From: Comamonadaceae bacterium UBA2121
Lineage (GTDB): Bacteria; Pseudomonadota; Gammaproteobacteria; Burkholderiales; Burkholderiaceae_C
Direction: 5' to 3'
Assembly: GCA_002331385.1 (NCBI GenBank)
Contig: DCYB01000012.1
Span: 1 to 64,000 of the forward strand
DNA length: 64,000 bases
Below, piece after piece: positions 32,919-43,722 of this stretch; the first letter of the stretch is position 1, and the number at the start of each line of letters is the position of its first letter. A program made the position numbers and the translations under genes. Under the pieces are notes generated by a model. The model saw nothing but the letters and a program-made list of their open reading frames with translations, was not told the DNA's origin and did no database searches.

Positions 32919-35900
32919 TCACTCCCCCACCTTGAGTGCCGCATGCGCATCGCCAGCCGATGCTCCGCGCCACGCCGCAGGACGATGTCGCCAAAAGTTC
33001 ACAACGCGCATGCGCGTGCGCTCCAGCAGCACGTACACGACTGGCGTGGTGTACAGCGTGAGCAACTGGCTCACCAGCAAACCACCCACGATGGCGATGC
33101 CGAGCGGCTGGCGCAACTCCGCGCCGTCACCGCGCCCAAGCATGAGCGGCAGCGCCCCAAAAATGGCGGCCATGCTGGTCATGAGAATCGGGCGCAGGCG
33201 CAAATCACAGGCGCGATAGATCGCCTGCGCTGGCGTGACGTGTCCGCCCTTTTCCCGCTCCAGCGCGAAGTCGATCATCATGATGGCGTTCTTTTTCACC
33301 AGCCCGATCAGCAAGATCACCCCGATGAACGCGATGAGCGAAAACTCCGTCTTGAACAACATCAGCGCCAACAAGGCGCCCACACCGGCCGACGGCAAAG
33401 TGGAAAGAATCGTCAGCGGATGCACAAGGTTTTCGTACAGGATGCCCAGCACCAGATAGATCGTGATGATGGCCGCCAGAATCAGCAGCGGTTGTCCCGA
33501 CAGCGCCTGCTGGAACGCGCCCGCCGTGCCGCCAAAACTGCCGCGCACGGACACCGGCACGCCCAGTTCGGCCACGGCGTTGCGGATGACGTCATTGGCC
33601 TGCGACAGCGAAACGCCCGGCGCCAGGCTGTAGCTCACGCTGCTGGCCGGTGTGCCGCCCTGATGGCTGACCGACAGCGGCGTGTTGGATGTGGTGATCT
33701 TGGCAAACGCGGTGAGCGGCACCTGTTCGCCACGGCTGTTGACGAAAAAGAAGCCGCGCAGGGTTTCCGGGCTCTGCAGATAGCGCGGCGCCGCTTCCAT
33801 CACCACGCGGTACTGGTTCAACGGGTTGTAGATCACGCCCACCTGCCGCTGCCCGAACGCATCGTTCAAGGTGCTGTCGATCTGCGCCATTGTCAGGCCC
33901 AGTTGCGCAGCCGCATCGCGATCGACCACCAGCATGGTCTGCATACCGAAATCCTGCACGTCGCTGTTCACGTCCACCAGTTCAGGCAAGGTGGAGAGCA
34001 CCTGCCGGATGCGCGGCTCCCACGTTCGCAGATCCTGGATGTCGTCCGCCTGCAAGGTGAAGTCATACGAGCCCATGCTCTGGCGACCGCCAATGCGGAT
34101 GTCGGTCTGCTTCATCATGAACAGGCGCGCACCCGGTTCGTCCTTGAGCTTTTCTCGCAGCCGGTTGATGACTTCGTCCGACGACACCTTGCGCTCCGAC
34201 ATCGGCTTGAGCGACATGAACATGTTGGCCGAATTGCGCTGACCACCGCCCGTGAAACCCGTCACGTACTGCACCGCCGGGTCTTCCTGAACGATGGCCA
34301 GGAAGCGCTGGATGCGCCGCTGCATGGCCTGAAACGACGTGGACTGGTCCGCCCGGATGAAACCCATGACGCGGCCCGTGTCCTGATCGGGAATGAAGCC
34401 CTTGTCGATCACCCGGTAGAGCTGCACGTTCAATGCAATCACGCCCACGAGCATCAGCAACACCAGCGGCTGATGGCGCAGGCACCACGCCAGCGAACGC
34501 CGGTAGACCACCATGGCCCGATCTTCCAACCGCCCCACGGCGGCAGAGAACCGATCCCACGCAAGGCGCCAACGGCCACGCTGCCGCGCCGGGCGTTGCC
34601 CCTCTTCTTTGGGCGTGCGCAAGAGTGCTGCGCACATCATCGGCGTGGTCGTCAGCGACACCAGCATCGAGATCAGGATGGCCGACGACATGACCACCGC
34701 GAACTCCCTGAAGAAGCGCCCCACCAGCCCGCCCATGAACATGATGGGCACGAACACCGCAATCAGCGAGATGCTCATCGACACCACGGTAAAGCCGATC
34801 TCGCGCGCGCCATCCAGCGACGCCCGTAGCGCCGACTTGCCGCGCTCCATGTGGCGCATGACGTTCTCCAGCACCACGATGGCATCGTCCACGACAAAGC
34901 CGGTCGCCACCGTCAGCGCCATCAGCGAGAGGTTGTCCAGCGTGTAGCCGCACAGGTACATCACCCCGAACGTACCCAACAAGGATGCGGGCACGGCGAC
35001 CGCCGGAATCAGCGTGGCGCGGCCGTTGCGCAGGAACAGGAACACCACCAGAATTACCAGCGCGATCGAGATGAGCAGGGATCGCTCCACCTCCTTCACC
35101 GATGCGCGCAGCGTGGGCGTGCGGTCCGACACGATGGTGATGTCGATCGCAGCGGGAATCGATGCCTTCAGTTGCGGCAGCAAGGCGCGTACGCGATCCA
35201 CGGCTTCCAGAATGTTGGAGTCGGGCTGCTTGAACACCTGCAGCAAGACCGATGGCTTGCCGTTCATGACGCCGTAGTTGCGCACGTCCTGCACCGAGTC
35301 CACGACATCCGCCACATCCTGCAAGCGGATCGCGTTGCCGTTGGACCAGCTCAGCACCAGCGGCGCATAGTCCGCCGCCACGCGCGCCTGATCGTTCGCG
35401 GCGATCTGCCAGTAATGGTCCTCGCGTTCGACCGCGCCAAGGGGCCGGTTCGCATTCGTGCTGGTGATGGCCGTGCGCACCTGATCGAGCGACACCCCGT
35501 TCGCCGCCAGCCGTACCGGGTCCAGTTCCACGCGCACCGCAGGCAACGCACCGCCGTTGATGGCCGCCTGGCCCACACCTTCCACCTGCGAGAGCTTTTG
35601 CGCGATCACGGTGGAGGCCGCGTCATACATCTGCCCGCGCGTCAGCGAGTCGGATGTCAACGCAAGGATCATGATGGGCGCGTCCGCCGGATTGATCTTG
35701 CGGTACGTGGGCAGGCTGGGCATGCCGGAGGGCAGCAGATCGCGCGAGGCATTGATGGCCGCCTGCACGTCGCGCGCGGCGCTGTCCACCGTGCGGCTCA
35801 GATCGAACTGCAAGGTGATGCGCGTGTTGCCCAGGCTGGAGCTGGACGTCATTTCGTTCACGCCCGCGATCGCGCCGAGCGAGCGCTCCAGCGGCGTGGC

Positions 35901-36101
35901 GACGGTCGCGGCCATGGTGTCGGGCGCGGCACCGGGCAAACTGGCCGTGACCGAGATGACCGGAAAATCCACCTGCGGCAGCGGCGCCACCGGCAACAGG
36001 AAATACGACAGCCCGCCCGCCAGCGCCAACCCGATCGTCAGCAGCATCGTGGCGATGGGCCGGAAGATGAACGGCGCAGACAGGCTGGACCAGCGCGTCA
36101 T
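32919..36101 (-). CDS. RND efflux permease, MdtC-like
   Basis: A 1060-residue HAE1-type RND permease with the usual 12 membrane helices and two large periplasmic loops. It begins with the family signature [20 protein letters not shown], has proton-relay acidic residues in the [15 protein letters not shown] segment of helix 4, and contains a second-half [15 protein letters not shown] motif. The ATG overlaps the stop of the preceding permease (ATGA), arguing for a heteromeric MdtB2C-type pump. Drug specificity cannot be inferred. Confidence 0.93.
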   Translation of the reverse strand: MTRWSSLSAPFIFRPIATMLLTIGLALAGGLSYFLLPVAPLPQVDFPVISVTASLPGAAPDTMAATVATPLERSLGAIAGVNEMTSSSSLGNTRITLQFDLSRTVDSAARDVQAAINASRDLLPSGMPSLPTYRKINPADAPIMILALTSDSLTRGQMYDAASTVIAQKLSQVEGVGQAAINGGALPAVRVELDPVRLAANGVSLDQVRTAITSTNANRPLGAVEREDHYWQIAANDQARVAADYAPLVLSWSNGNAIRLQDVADVVDSVQDVRNYGVMNGKPSVLLQVFKQPDSNILEAVDRVRALLPQLKASIPAAIDITIVSDRTPTLRASVKEVERSLLISIALVILVVFLFLRNGRATLIPAVAVPASLLGTFGVMYLCGYTLDNLSLMALTVATGFVVDDAIVVLENVMRHMERGKSALRASLDGAREIGFTVVSMSISLIAVFVPIMFMGGLVGRFFREFAVVMSSAILISMLVSLTTTPMMCAALLRTPKEEGQRPARQRGRWRLAWDRFSAAVGRLEDRAMVVYRRSLAWCLRHQPLVLLMLVGVIALNVQLYRVIDKGFIPDQDTGRVMGFIRADQSTSFQAMQRRIQRFLAIVQEDPAVQYVTGFTGGGQRNSANMFMSLKPMSERKVSSDEVINRLREKLKDEPGARLFMMKQTDIRIGGRQSMGSYDFTLQADDIQDLRTWEPRIRQVLSTLPELVDVNSDVQDFGMQTMLVVDRDAAAQLGLTMAQIDSTLNDAFGQRQVGVIYNPLNQYRVVMEAAPRYLQSPETLRGFFFVNSRGEQVPLTAFAKITTSNTPLSVSHQGGTPASSVSYSLAPGVSLSQANDVIRNAVAELGVPVSVRGSFGGTAGAFQQALSGQPLLILAAIITIYLVLGILYENLVHPLTILSTLPSAGVGALLALMLFKTEFSLIAFIGVILLIGLVKKNAIMMIDFALEREKGGHVTPAQAIYRACDLRLRPILMTSMAAIFGALPLMLGRGDGAELRQPLGIAIVGGLLVSQLLTLYTTPVVYVLLERTRMRVVNFWRHRPAAWRGASAGDAHAALKVGE

Positions 36102-39100
36102 GGCGCCTCTCCCAGTCGGCGCTCGGGTTCTTCCTGCTCCAGCTGGTTGCGCTTCACGGGTGGCAGGCCACGCTTGACGCGCCACTTCTCCACCCAGCCT
36201 TCAAACGTCAGATAGATGACTGGCGTGGTGAACAGCGTGATGAGCTGGCTCACCAGCAGACCGCCCACCAGCGTCACACCCAGTGGATGGCGCAACTCGC
36301 TGCCTACGCCCGTACCCAGCATCAGCGGCAGCGCGCCAAGCAGCGCGGCCAGGGTGGTCATCAGGATCGGACGGAAGCGCAGCAGACACGCCTGAAAAAT
36401 GGCGTCGTGCGCACTGAGGCCCTCATCGCGCTGCGCCTCCAGCGCGAAGTCGATCATCATGATGGCGTTCTTCTTCACGATGCCGATCAGCAGCACGATG
36501 CCGATGATGGCGATGATGTCCAGATCGATCCTGAACGCCAGCAGCGCCAGCAATGCACCCACCGCTGCAGACGGCAGCGTGGACAGGATCGTGACCGGGT
36601 GGATCGTACTTTCATACAGCACGCCGAGCACGATGTACATGGTGATCACCGCTGCCAGCACCAGCAGCAGCGTGTTGGACAGTGAGGCCTCGAACGCCAG
36701 CGCCGCGCCCTGGAAACTCGTATCCACCGACAGTGGCAACTTGCCTTCCGCGCGCATGGTCTTCATCACGTTCTGCACCGCGTCCACGGCGTGCCCCAGC
36801 GATACACCTGGGGCGGTGTTGAACGAAATCGTCGCCGCTGGCAACTGGCCCACATGGTTCACCGCCAGCGCCATGTTGCGCTCTTCGATGGTGGCCAGGG
36901 ACGACAACGGCACCGGCGGGCCGCTGGAGGACGACACATAGATCGACTGCAGCGCTTCGGGACCGACCTTGAACTGCGGTGCCACTTCCAGCACCACGCG
37001 GTATTGGTTGGACTGAGTGAAGATGGTCGAGATCAGCCGCTGCCCGAACGCGTTGTACAGCGCCGTATCGATGGCAGACACGGTCACGCCCAGGCGACTG
37101 GCCTGCGCCCGGTCGATGCGCACATAGGCTTGCCGGCCCTGATTCTGCAGATCGGTGCTGACGTCGATGACTTCGGACAGCCCGCGCATGCGCTGTTCCA
37201 GTTCGTTGGTGCTGCTGGCGAGCAGATCCATATCGGGCGAGGACAACAGCAACTGGTATTGCGTGCGCGCTTGGCGGTCCTCGATGGTGAGGTCCTGCAC
37301 CGGCTGGGCGAACAGGCGGATGCCCGGCACCTGATTGGCATCGTCGGACAGTCGGCGCAGCACGGTGGCCACGCCGTCGCGCTCGCCATGCGGCTTCAGG
37401 TCGATGAGCAGCCGGCCCGTGTTCAGCGTCGTGTTCGTGCCATCGACGCCGATGAAGGAGGAGATGGACTGCACCGCCGGATCGGTGAGCAGCGCCGCCA
37501 CCAGCGCCTGCTGGCGCTCCGCCATCGAGGCAAACGAGATGGACTGATCGGCCTCGGTCGTCGCCTGGATCGTGCCCGTGTCCTGCTCAGGGAAGAAGCC
37601 CTTGGGCACGGCGAAATACAGTAGCGCGGTGATCGCCATCGTGGCCAGAAAAACGATCCATGTGAGCCCGCGATGGTCCAGCACCCAGTGCAGCATGCGA
37701 CCGTATCGCTCGATCATGCCGTCGAAGAAGCGCCCCGTCGCGTGGTAGAGGCGTCCGTGCTGTTCTTCCGGCGTGTGCTTGAGCAAGCGCGCGCACAACA
37801 TGGGCGTGAGCGTCAGCGACACCACCGCCGACAGCAGGATGGCCACCACCATGGTGATGGCGAATTCGTGAAACAGACGCCCCACCACATCGCCCATGAA
37901 GAGCAATGGAATCAGCACCGCCACCAGCGAAATGGTGAGCGAGATGATGGTGAAGCCGATCTGCTTGGCCCCCTTGAGCGCGGCCTGCGTGGGCGGCTCG
38001 CCGCGCTCCACGTAGCGCGCAATGTTCTCGATCATCACGATGGCATCGTCCACGACGAAGCCGGTGGAAATGGTCAGCGCCATCAACGTGAGGTTGTTGA
38101 TGGAAAAGCCCGACAGATACATCACACCAAAGGTGCCGACCAGCGAAAGCGGCACCGCGAAGCTGGGAATGAGCGTGGCGGACCAACTGCGCAGGAACAC
38201 GAAGATCACCGCCACCACCAGCGCGATGGCGAGCATGAGTTCCACCTGCATGTCGTCCACGGATGCGCGAATGGTCACCGTGCGGTCGGTCAGAATCTGC
38301 ACGTCGAGCGAGGCAGGCAACGTCTCCTTCAACTGCGGCAGCAGCGCCTTGATGGCGTCCACTGTCTGGATCACGTTCGCTCCGGGTTGGCGGCGGATGT
38401 TGAGGATCACCCCGGCCTGCGAGCCCTGCTCCGGGTTCGCGGCCCAGGCGGCCAGTCGAGTGTTCTCTGCATCGTCCACCGTGTTGGCAACGTCGGACAA
38501 GCGGATCGGGTTGCCGTTCTTGAACGCAATGATCAGGTTGCGGTATTCGGCAGCAGATTGCAGTTGGTCGTTCGCGTCGATGGTGGAGGCGCGGTCCGGC
38601 CCGTCAAAACCGCCTTTGGCACCCTTCACGTTGGCGGCGGCGATGGCGGAGCGCACATCGTCCAGCGTCATGCCATAACTGGCCAGCGCCGTGGGATTGG
38701 CCTGAATGCGCACGGCGGGCCTGCGTCCACCCGCGATCGCCACCAGCCCCACGCCCTTCACTTGCGAGAGCTTGGGCGCAAGGCGGTTTTCCACCATGTC
38801 GTTCACGCGGATGACGGGCAGCGAAGGCGAGGTGATGGCCAGCGTGAGGATGGGCGCGTCCGCCGGGTTGACCTTGCTGTAGGTCGGTGGCATCGGCAAA
38901 TCATTGGGCAGCAGGTTGGAGCCGGCATTGATGGCCGCCTGCACCTGCTGCTCGGCCACGTCCATCGACATGTCGAGCGAAAAGCGCAGGCTGATGACCG
39001 ATGCGCCGCCAGAACTGGTGGACGACATTTGCGACAGCCCGGGCATCTGGCCGAACTGGCGCTCCAGCGGCGCGGTGACGTTGGAGGTCATCACGTCCGG

Positions 39101-39265
39101 GCTGGCGCCGGGATAGAGCGTGGTGACTTCGATGGTCGGATAGTCCACCTGCGGCAGCGCCGAGATGGGCAGCAGCCGGTAGGCCAGGATGCCCGATATC
39201 AGCACCGCCACCATCAGCAGCGTGGTGGCGATGGGCCTCAGGATAAACAGTCGAGAAAGATTCAT
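36098..39265 (-). CDS. RND efflux permease, MdtB-like
   Basis: A 1055-residue HAE1 permease, first of the tandem pair. The N terminus has [20 protein letters not shown]. The helix-4 segment [18 protein letters not shown] carries the acidic residues for proton coupling, and [16 protein letters not shown] lies in the second half. The protein is closely similar in layout to its downstream partner but differs throughout, which fits an old duplication as in E. coli mdtB/mdtC. It lies 54 bases after the adaptor gene. Confidence 0.93.
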   Translation of the reverse strand: MNLSRLFILRPIATTLLMVAVLISGILAYRLLPISALPQVDYPTIEVTTLYPGASPDVMTSNVTAPLERQFGQMPGLSQMSSTSSGGASVISLRFSLDMSMDVAEQQVQAAINAGSNLLPNDLPMPPTYSKVNPADAPILTLAITSPSLPVIRVNDMVENRLAPKLSQVKGVGLVAIAGGRRPAVRIQANPTALASYGMTLDDVRSAIAAANVKGAKGGFDGPDRASTIDANDQLQSAAEYRNLIIAFKNGNPIRLSDVANTVDDAENTRLAAWAANPEQGSQAGVILNIRRQPGANVIQTVDAIKALLPQLKETLPASLDVQILTDRTVTIRASVDDMQVELMLAIALVVAVIFVFLRSWSATLIPSFAVPLSLVGTFGVMYLSGFSINNLTLMALTISTGFVVDDAIVMIENIARYVERGEPPTQAALKGAKQIGFTIISLTISLVAVLIPLLFMGDVVGRLFHEFAITMVVAILLSAVVSLTLTPMLCARLLKHTPEEQHGRLYHATGRFFDGMIERYGRMLHWVLDHRGLTWIVFLATMAITALLYFAVPKGFFPEQDTGTIQATTEADQSISFASMAERQQALVAALLTDPAVQSISSFIGVDGTNTTLNTGRLLIDLKPHGERDGVATVLRRLSDDANQVPGIRLFAQPVQDLTIEDRQARTQYQLLLSSPDMDLLASSTNELEQRMRGLSEVIDVSTDLQNQGRQAYVRIDRAQASRLGVTVSAIDTALYNAFGQRLISTIFTQSNQYRVVLEVAPQFKVGPEALQSIYVSSSSGPPVPLSSLATIEERNMALAVNHVGQLPAATISFNTAPGVSLGHAVDAVQNVMKTMRAEGKLPLSVDTSFQGAALAFEASLSNTLLLVLAAVITMYIVLGVLYESTIHPVTILSTLPSAAVGALLALLAFRIDLDIIAIIGIVLLIGIVKKNAIMMIDFALEAQRDEGLSAHDAIFQACLLRFRPILMTTLAALLGALPLMLGTGVGSELRHPLGVTLVGGLLVSQLITLFTTPVIYLTFEGWVEKWRVKRGLPPVKRNQLEQEEPERRLGEAP

Positions 39266-39319
39266 GGAGTCCGCCGATTCGATTGCTGCACTGGATGTCC
39301 GTTGCAGGGCAGCGGCGGG

Positions 39320-40843
39320 TTAACGACTGGCAGCGGCCGAAGCTGCCGACGCCGGTGATGCGGGCGCCGCCTGCGGCGCGGAGGCTGCGCTGGCCGGTGC
39401 CTGCGCGCCCCCGGCAGCGGCGCGTTCTGCGCGCAACTTCTGCACATAGGCGCGGCGCTCTTCGGGGTTCATGGTGGCGAGTTTGGCCCGGATTTCCGGC
39501 GGCAGATTGGGCGGCATGCGCTGCTGGCCCTTGGCGGTTTCCAATGCCTGATCGACGTTGCTGACCTTGTCGGGCGCAATGATGGACACCCGTGCGCCCT
39601 CGCGCAGCCGGTCGATGCCATCGGTGACCACCTGATCGCCCGGCTGCAGATCGCCTTGCACGCTCACGCGGTTGCCATCGGTCGTTCCCACCGTGATCTT
39701 GCGTTGCGTGACGGTGTTGTCCGGCTTCACCAGATAGACGTAATTGTTCTGCACCGCCGTCGCCGGTACGGTGAGCGCGTTCTCCAGCAGATTGACCTGG
39801 AGCTTCACGTTCACGAACTGGTTGGCAAACAGCTTGCCATCCGCATTGTCGAACGCAGCCTTGGCTTTGACGGTGCCGGTGGTGGTGTCAATGGTGTTGT
39901 CCAGCGCATTCAAGCGCCCCTTGCCCAGCATCTGCTTTTGGTCGCGGTCCCAGAGCTCGACGGGCAGATCGCGGCGCTCGGCCAACCGCTGCGCGAGGGT
40001 GCTGACGTGCGCCTCCGGCAACGAAAACACCGCATCAATGGGTTTGACCTGCGTGATCGTGACCAGCCCGTTCGCATCGGACGGATTCACCACGTTACCC
40101 AGATCAGCCTGGCGCAAGCCCAGTCGCCCGGAGATCGGCGCCGTCACCCGCGTGTAGCTCAATTGCAGTTTGGCCGCGTCCACCTGCCCCTTGTCCGACG
40201 CCACCGTGCCCTCGTATTGGCGCACCAGCGCGGCTTGCGTGTCCACCTGCTGGTTGGCGATGGAGTCCTGCGCCTGCAGTTCCTTGTAGCGCTGCAGATC
40301 GAGTTGCGCGTTCTTCAGCAAGGCCTGATCACGCGCCAGCGTGCCCTGCACTTGATTGAGCGTGGCCTGGAAGCTGCGCGGATCGATCTCGGCCAGCAAC
40401 TGGCCCGCCTTGACCTCATCGCCTTCCTTGAAGTGCAGCTTGATGAGCTCACCCGCCACCTTCGCACGCACGACGGCAGTGGCGCGGGCATTCATCGTGC
40501 CGATGGCGCTGACCAGCACGCGCATGTCGCGCCGGTCCACCACGCCCGCCGAAACTGGCTGTGCTTGCGCCCCGCCCATTTGCGCTCCCATTTGCGCTCC
40601 CATTCCGCCCGGACCTCTGCCAGAGCCACCGCGACCACCCGCCCCCGCGTTCTGCGCGCTGGCAGCCGGGGCGGGCTTGGCTCCATCTGCCTGCTTGTGG
40701 GCAAACCACCAATAGCCACCACCCGCCACCAATGCCAGTACCACCGCGCCCCAAAGCAGGCTGCTTTGCGCGCGGCCCCGCTGCAATTGGCTGTAAGCGG
40801 ATGTACTGCAAGCACGAAAGGTGGGGATGTGACGTTGGGGCAT
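39320..40843 (-). CDS. RND efflux periplasmic adaptor, MdtA-like
   Basis: A membrane-fusion protein joining the RND permeases to the outer-membrane channel. One N-terminal membrane segment (about residues 33-50, SLLWGAVVLALVAGGGYWWF) precedes a Gly/Ala/Met-rich linker, lipoyl and coiled-coil hairpin regions (KLHFKEGDEVKAGQLLAEID) and beta-barrel domains. The C-terminal 60 residues are Ala/Pro-rich, longer than in E. coli MdtA. I used the ATG at MPQRHIPT, which has AAGG nearby; two ATGs 12-13 codons upstream are alternatives. It is the first gene of the operon. Confidence 0.9.
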   Translation of the reverse strand: MPQRHIPTFRACSTSAYSQLQRGRAQSSLLWGAVVLALVAGGGYWWFAHKQADGAKPAPAASAQNAGAGGRGGSGRGPGGMGAQMGAQMGGAQAQPVSAGVVDRRDMRVLVSAIGTMNARATAVVRAKVAGELIKLHFKEGDEVKAGQLLAEIDPRSFQATLNQVQGTLARDQALLKNAQLDLQRYKELQAQDSIANQQVDTQAALVRQYEGTVASDKGQVDAAKLQLSYTRVTAPISGRLGLRQADLGNVVNPSDANGLVTITQVKPIDAVFSLPEAHVSTLAQRLAERRDLPVELWDRDQKQMLGKGRLNALDNTIDTTTGTVKAKAAFDNADGKLFANQFVNVKLQVNLLENALTVPATAVQNNYVYLVKPDNTVTQRKITVGTTDGNRVSVQGDLQPGDQVVTDGIDRLREGARVSIIAPDKVSNVDQALETAKGQQRMPPNLPPEIRAKLATMNPEERRAYVQKLRAERAAAGGAQAPASAASAPQAAPASPASAASAAASR

Positions 40844-40997
40844 GTCAGCCTTGATGTAAGTAGGGTTCTTTCCCTTCATCATAGCCAGCGCCTGTAAACC
40901 GTTGGTTAACCGTTCGTTTCGTCTTTGTCAGTGGCGACAACGTCAGCTTTCTGACGCGACTACACTTGCGCCTTCGGCTTTTTTTCCAACTCATCCT

Positions 40998-41828
40998 ATG
41001 ACGTATTGCGTTGCCATCAAGCTCAACGCAGGACTGGTGTTTCTCTCGGACTCGCGCACCAATGCGGGTCTGGACCAGATCAGTTCCTTTCGCAAAATGA
41101 TGGTCTATGAAAACACGGGCGACCGGTTCATGGTCCTGCTGTCGGCGGGCAACCTGAGCATTTCCCAATCCGTGCGTGAAATCCTGCAGGTCACCAAGCT
41201 GCCGTGCGCGGAGGAAGGTGGCGAGGCCCTCACCATCTGGAATGCCACCAGCATGTTCGATGTAGCGCGTGTGCTGGGTGCCGCCGTGCGCCGCATCTAC
41301 GACCGCGATGGGGAATCGCTGCAGCGCGCAGGCGTGGATTTCAACGTCTCGCTCATTCTGGGCGGCCAGATCAAGGGCGAGGGAATGCGCCTGTTCCAGG
41401 TGTATTCGGCGGGCAATTTCATCGAAGCCACGGCAGAGACGCCTTACTTTCAGGTGGGCGAGTCCAAATACGGCAAGCCGGTGCTCGATCGCGTGATCAC
41501 GCCAACCACGCCGCTGGACGAGGCCGCCAAGTGCGCGCTGGTGTCGATGGACAGCACGCTCAAGTCCAACCTCTCCGTCGGCTTGCCGCTGGATCTGGTG
41601 GTCTACGAGGTGGACCAGTTCGCCTCCGAGAGAATCGTCTGCATCGACGAGCACAATCCCTATTTCCGCATGCTCCACGAAAGCTGGGGCGAGCGACTGC
41701 GCCAGGTGTTCGACAGCATCGAAGATCCGGCATGGAACGGACGTGCGACTGAGGTGCCGCTGCGCGTCGACCCCATTCGTAGCCAGCACCTGAAAAAAAT
41801 CACCAGCCCGGACGAGAAGCTGATCTGA
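40998..41828 (+). CDS. Anbu-type proteasome-like peptidase
   Basis: A 276-residue Ntn-hydrolase of the proteasome superfamily that matches the Anbu (ancestral beta subunit) type. It begins MTYCVAIKL, so removing Met would expose a Thr nucleophile with no propeptide. Asp18 (FLSDSRTNAG) and Lys33 (ISSFRKM) match the conserved catalytic Asp and Lys. Known Anbu genes usually sit with ATP-grasp, alpha-E and transglutaminase-like genes; none is here. The next gene, 16 bases on, is an alpha/beta hydrolase. No good ribosome site was seen before the ATG, which the family start supports. Confidence 0.85.
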   Translation: MTYCVAIKLNAGLVFLSDSRTNAGLDQISSFRKMMVYENTGDRFMVLLSAGNLSISQSVREILQVTKLPCAEEGGEALTIWNATSMFDVARVLGAAVRRIYDRDGESLQRAGVDFNVSLILGGQIKGEGMRLFQVYSAGNFIEATAETPYFQVGESKYGKPVLDRVITPTTPLDEAAKCALVSMDSTLKSNLSVGLPLDLVVYEVDQFASERIVCIDEHNPYFRMLHESWGERLRQVFDSIEDPAWNGRATEVPLRVDPIRSQHLKKITSPDEKLI

Positions 41829-41844
41829 CGCGGCCCGCCACACC

Positions 41845-42687
41845 ATGACCGCCATCGTTTTTTCGCACGCCAACAGCTTTCCGGCCAGCACCTATCGCGT
41901 GTTGTTCGAGAACTTGCGCGAGCGCGGCTTCAGCGTGAATGCGGTGGAGCGCTACGGTCATGAAGACCCCTATCGTGTCAGCGACAACTGGCCGCATCTG
42001 GTGCAGCAGTTGGCCGACTTTGCCGCCAGCGAGCAGCAACGCACGGGAGAGCAGGCGTTTCTCGTCGGGCATTCACTGGGCGGCTTTCTGAGCGTGATGG
42101 CGGCGGCGCGGCACCCCGAACTGGCACGCGGCGTCGTGCTGATCGACTCTCCGCTGCTGGGTGGCTGGCGCGCCAGCGCGTTCGACGTGGCCAAGCGCAC
42201 GCAGATGGCGGGCGCACTCACACCGGGCAAGATCAGCCGCGCGCGCCGCAATAGCTGGGACAGCGCGGAACAGGCCTTTGATCACTTCCGGCACAAGAAG
42301 GCATTCGCCCATTGGGATGAGCGCGTGCTGCGCGACTATGTCACCAACGGGTTGGAAGAGCGCGACGGCAAGCGCGTGCTGGCGTTTGACCGCGACGTGG
42401 AAACCGCTATCTACAACACGCTGCCACATAACCTGTCGCGGCTGTTCAAGGCGCATCCGCTGCAATGTCCGGCGGCGTTCATTGGTGGCCTGCAGTCGGA
42501 GGAGCTCAAGCAGATCGGCATGGCGCTCACCCGCCGCATCACCTGCGGGCGCGTCACCATGCTGGACGGAAGCCATCTTTTCCCGATGGAAAAACCCCTC
42601 ATCACCGCAGCCGCCATCGAAGCCACGGTGAACAATCTGGCGGGTGTTGCTCCGGCTGCGTCAACGCGCTACAGCCGCAAGGGCTGA
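41845..42687 (+). CDS. Alpha/beta-fold hydrolase
   Basis: A 280-residue alpha/beta hydrolase. The nucleophile elbow GHSLGG lies at about residues 75-80, an oxyanion-type HANSF motif is at residues 8-12, and a late DGSHLFPMEKP segment offers the catalytic His. It starts 16 bases after the Anbu-like gene on the same strand, so the two are probably co-transcribed. The substrate is unknown; esterase or lipase-like activity is the safest guess. Confidence 0.85.
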   Translation: MTAIVFSHANSFPASTYRVLFENLRERGFSVNAVERYGHEDPYRVSDNWPHLVQQLADFAASEQQRTGEQAFLVGHSLGGFLSVMAAARHPELARGVVLIDSPLLGGWRASAFDVAKRTQMAGALTPGKISRARRNSWDSAEQAFDHFRHKKAFAHWDERVLRDYVTNGLEERDGKRVLAFDRDVETAIYNTLPHNLSRLFKAHPLQCPAAFIGGLQSEELKQIGMALTRRITCGRVTMLDGSHLFPMEKPLITAAAIEATVNNLAGVAPAASTRYSRKG

Positions 42688-42721
42688 CGCGAACGCGCCC
42701 CGCCCGGCCTCCATCACCTCG

Positions 42722-43546
42722 TCAGTCGGCCCACTGCACCACGCCAGTCCACGAGGTCAGCAGCACGATGATGCCGAACACAATGCGGTAATAGGCAAAC
42801 GGCACGAAGCTGTTGGTGCTGATGTAGCGCAGCAGCCAGCGCACGCACAACCAGGCGCTGAGGAAGGCAAACACCAGTCCCGTGAGGAACAGCGGCAGGT
42901 CATGCAGCGACAGCAAGGCGCGCTCTTTGTAGAGGCTGTAGACGCCTGCGCCGATCAGCGTGGGAATGGCGAGGAAGAACGAGAAATCCGTCGCGGCCTT
43001 GCGCGAAAGCCCCAGCAGCATGCCGCCGATGATGGTCGCGCCACTGCGGCTGGTGCCCGGCACCAGCGCCAGGCATTGCACGAGGCCCACCTTGAGCGCG
43101 TCCAGCGGCGTCATGTCGTCCACAGTCTCCACGCGGGTGGTCACGGCGGAGCGGCGCTCGGCCCAGAGGATGATGAAGCCACCGATGATGAAGGTGGAGG
43201 CCACCACCACCGGCGTGAACAGGTGCGATTTGACGAACTTGCCAAACAGCAGGCCCAGGATGACCGCAGGAATGAAGCCGATCAGCACATTGAGCGCAAA
43301 CTTCTGCGCGCGCCGCTGCGTGGGCAATTCCACGATGGTGGTGCGGATGCGCTGCCAGTACACCAGGATCACGGCGAAGATCGCGCCCGTCTGGATGGCG
43401 ATATCGAATACCTTGGCCTTTGCATCATCGAAGCCCAGCAACGATCCCGCAAGAATCAGGTGACCGGTTGAAGAGATGGGAAGAAATTCGGTAAGCCCCT
43501 CGACCACGCCCATGATGGCGGCCTTGAGCAGCAAAAGCAGATCCAC
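42722..43546 (-). CDS. uppP: Undecaprenyl-diphosphatase UppP (BacA)
   Basis: An integral membrane enzyme that dephosphorylates undecaprenyl pyrophosphate to recycle the lipid carrier for peptidoglycan; overproduction gives bacitracin resistance. The 274-residue protein has both signature motifs, [15 protein letters not shown] near the N terminus and [10 protein letters not shown] in the middle, with about eight hydrophobic segments. I chose the GTG giving [10 protein letters not shown], because the 22 residues upstream are not hydrophobic like the family start. It is convergent with the hydrolase. Confidence 0.95.
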   Translation of the reverse strand: MDLLLLLKAAIMGVVEGLTEFLPISSTGHLILAGSLLGFDDAKAKVFDIAIQTGAIFAVILVYWQRIRTTIVELPTQRRAQKFALNVLIGFIPAVILGLLFGKFVKSHLFTPVVVASTFIIGGFIILWAERRSAVTTRVETVDDMTPLDALKVGLVQCLALVPGTSRSGATIIGGMLLGLSRKAATDFSFFLAIPTLIGAGVYSLYKERALLSLHDLPLFLTGLVFAFLSAWLCVRWLLRYISTNSFVPFAYYRIVFGIIVLLTSWTGVVQWAD

Positions 43547-43722
43547 GTTGGTTTCCAGACGGCAAGCGAAAGGGTTGATTATCGGCGCTGAAAGTTTCGC
43601 TTCCAGGATCACCCGGTAGTTTGCAGGTTACAGTCCGTTCATTCAGCGCGTATTCATGATCGCTCCGGCGCGATAGCGGCAACTGGGGCACACTGGGCGC
43701 TGCCGCATCACAAACAACAAGA

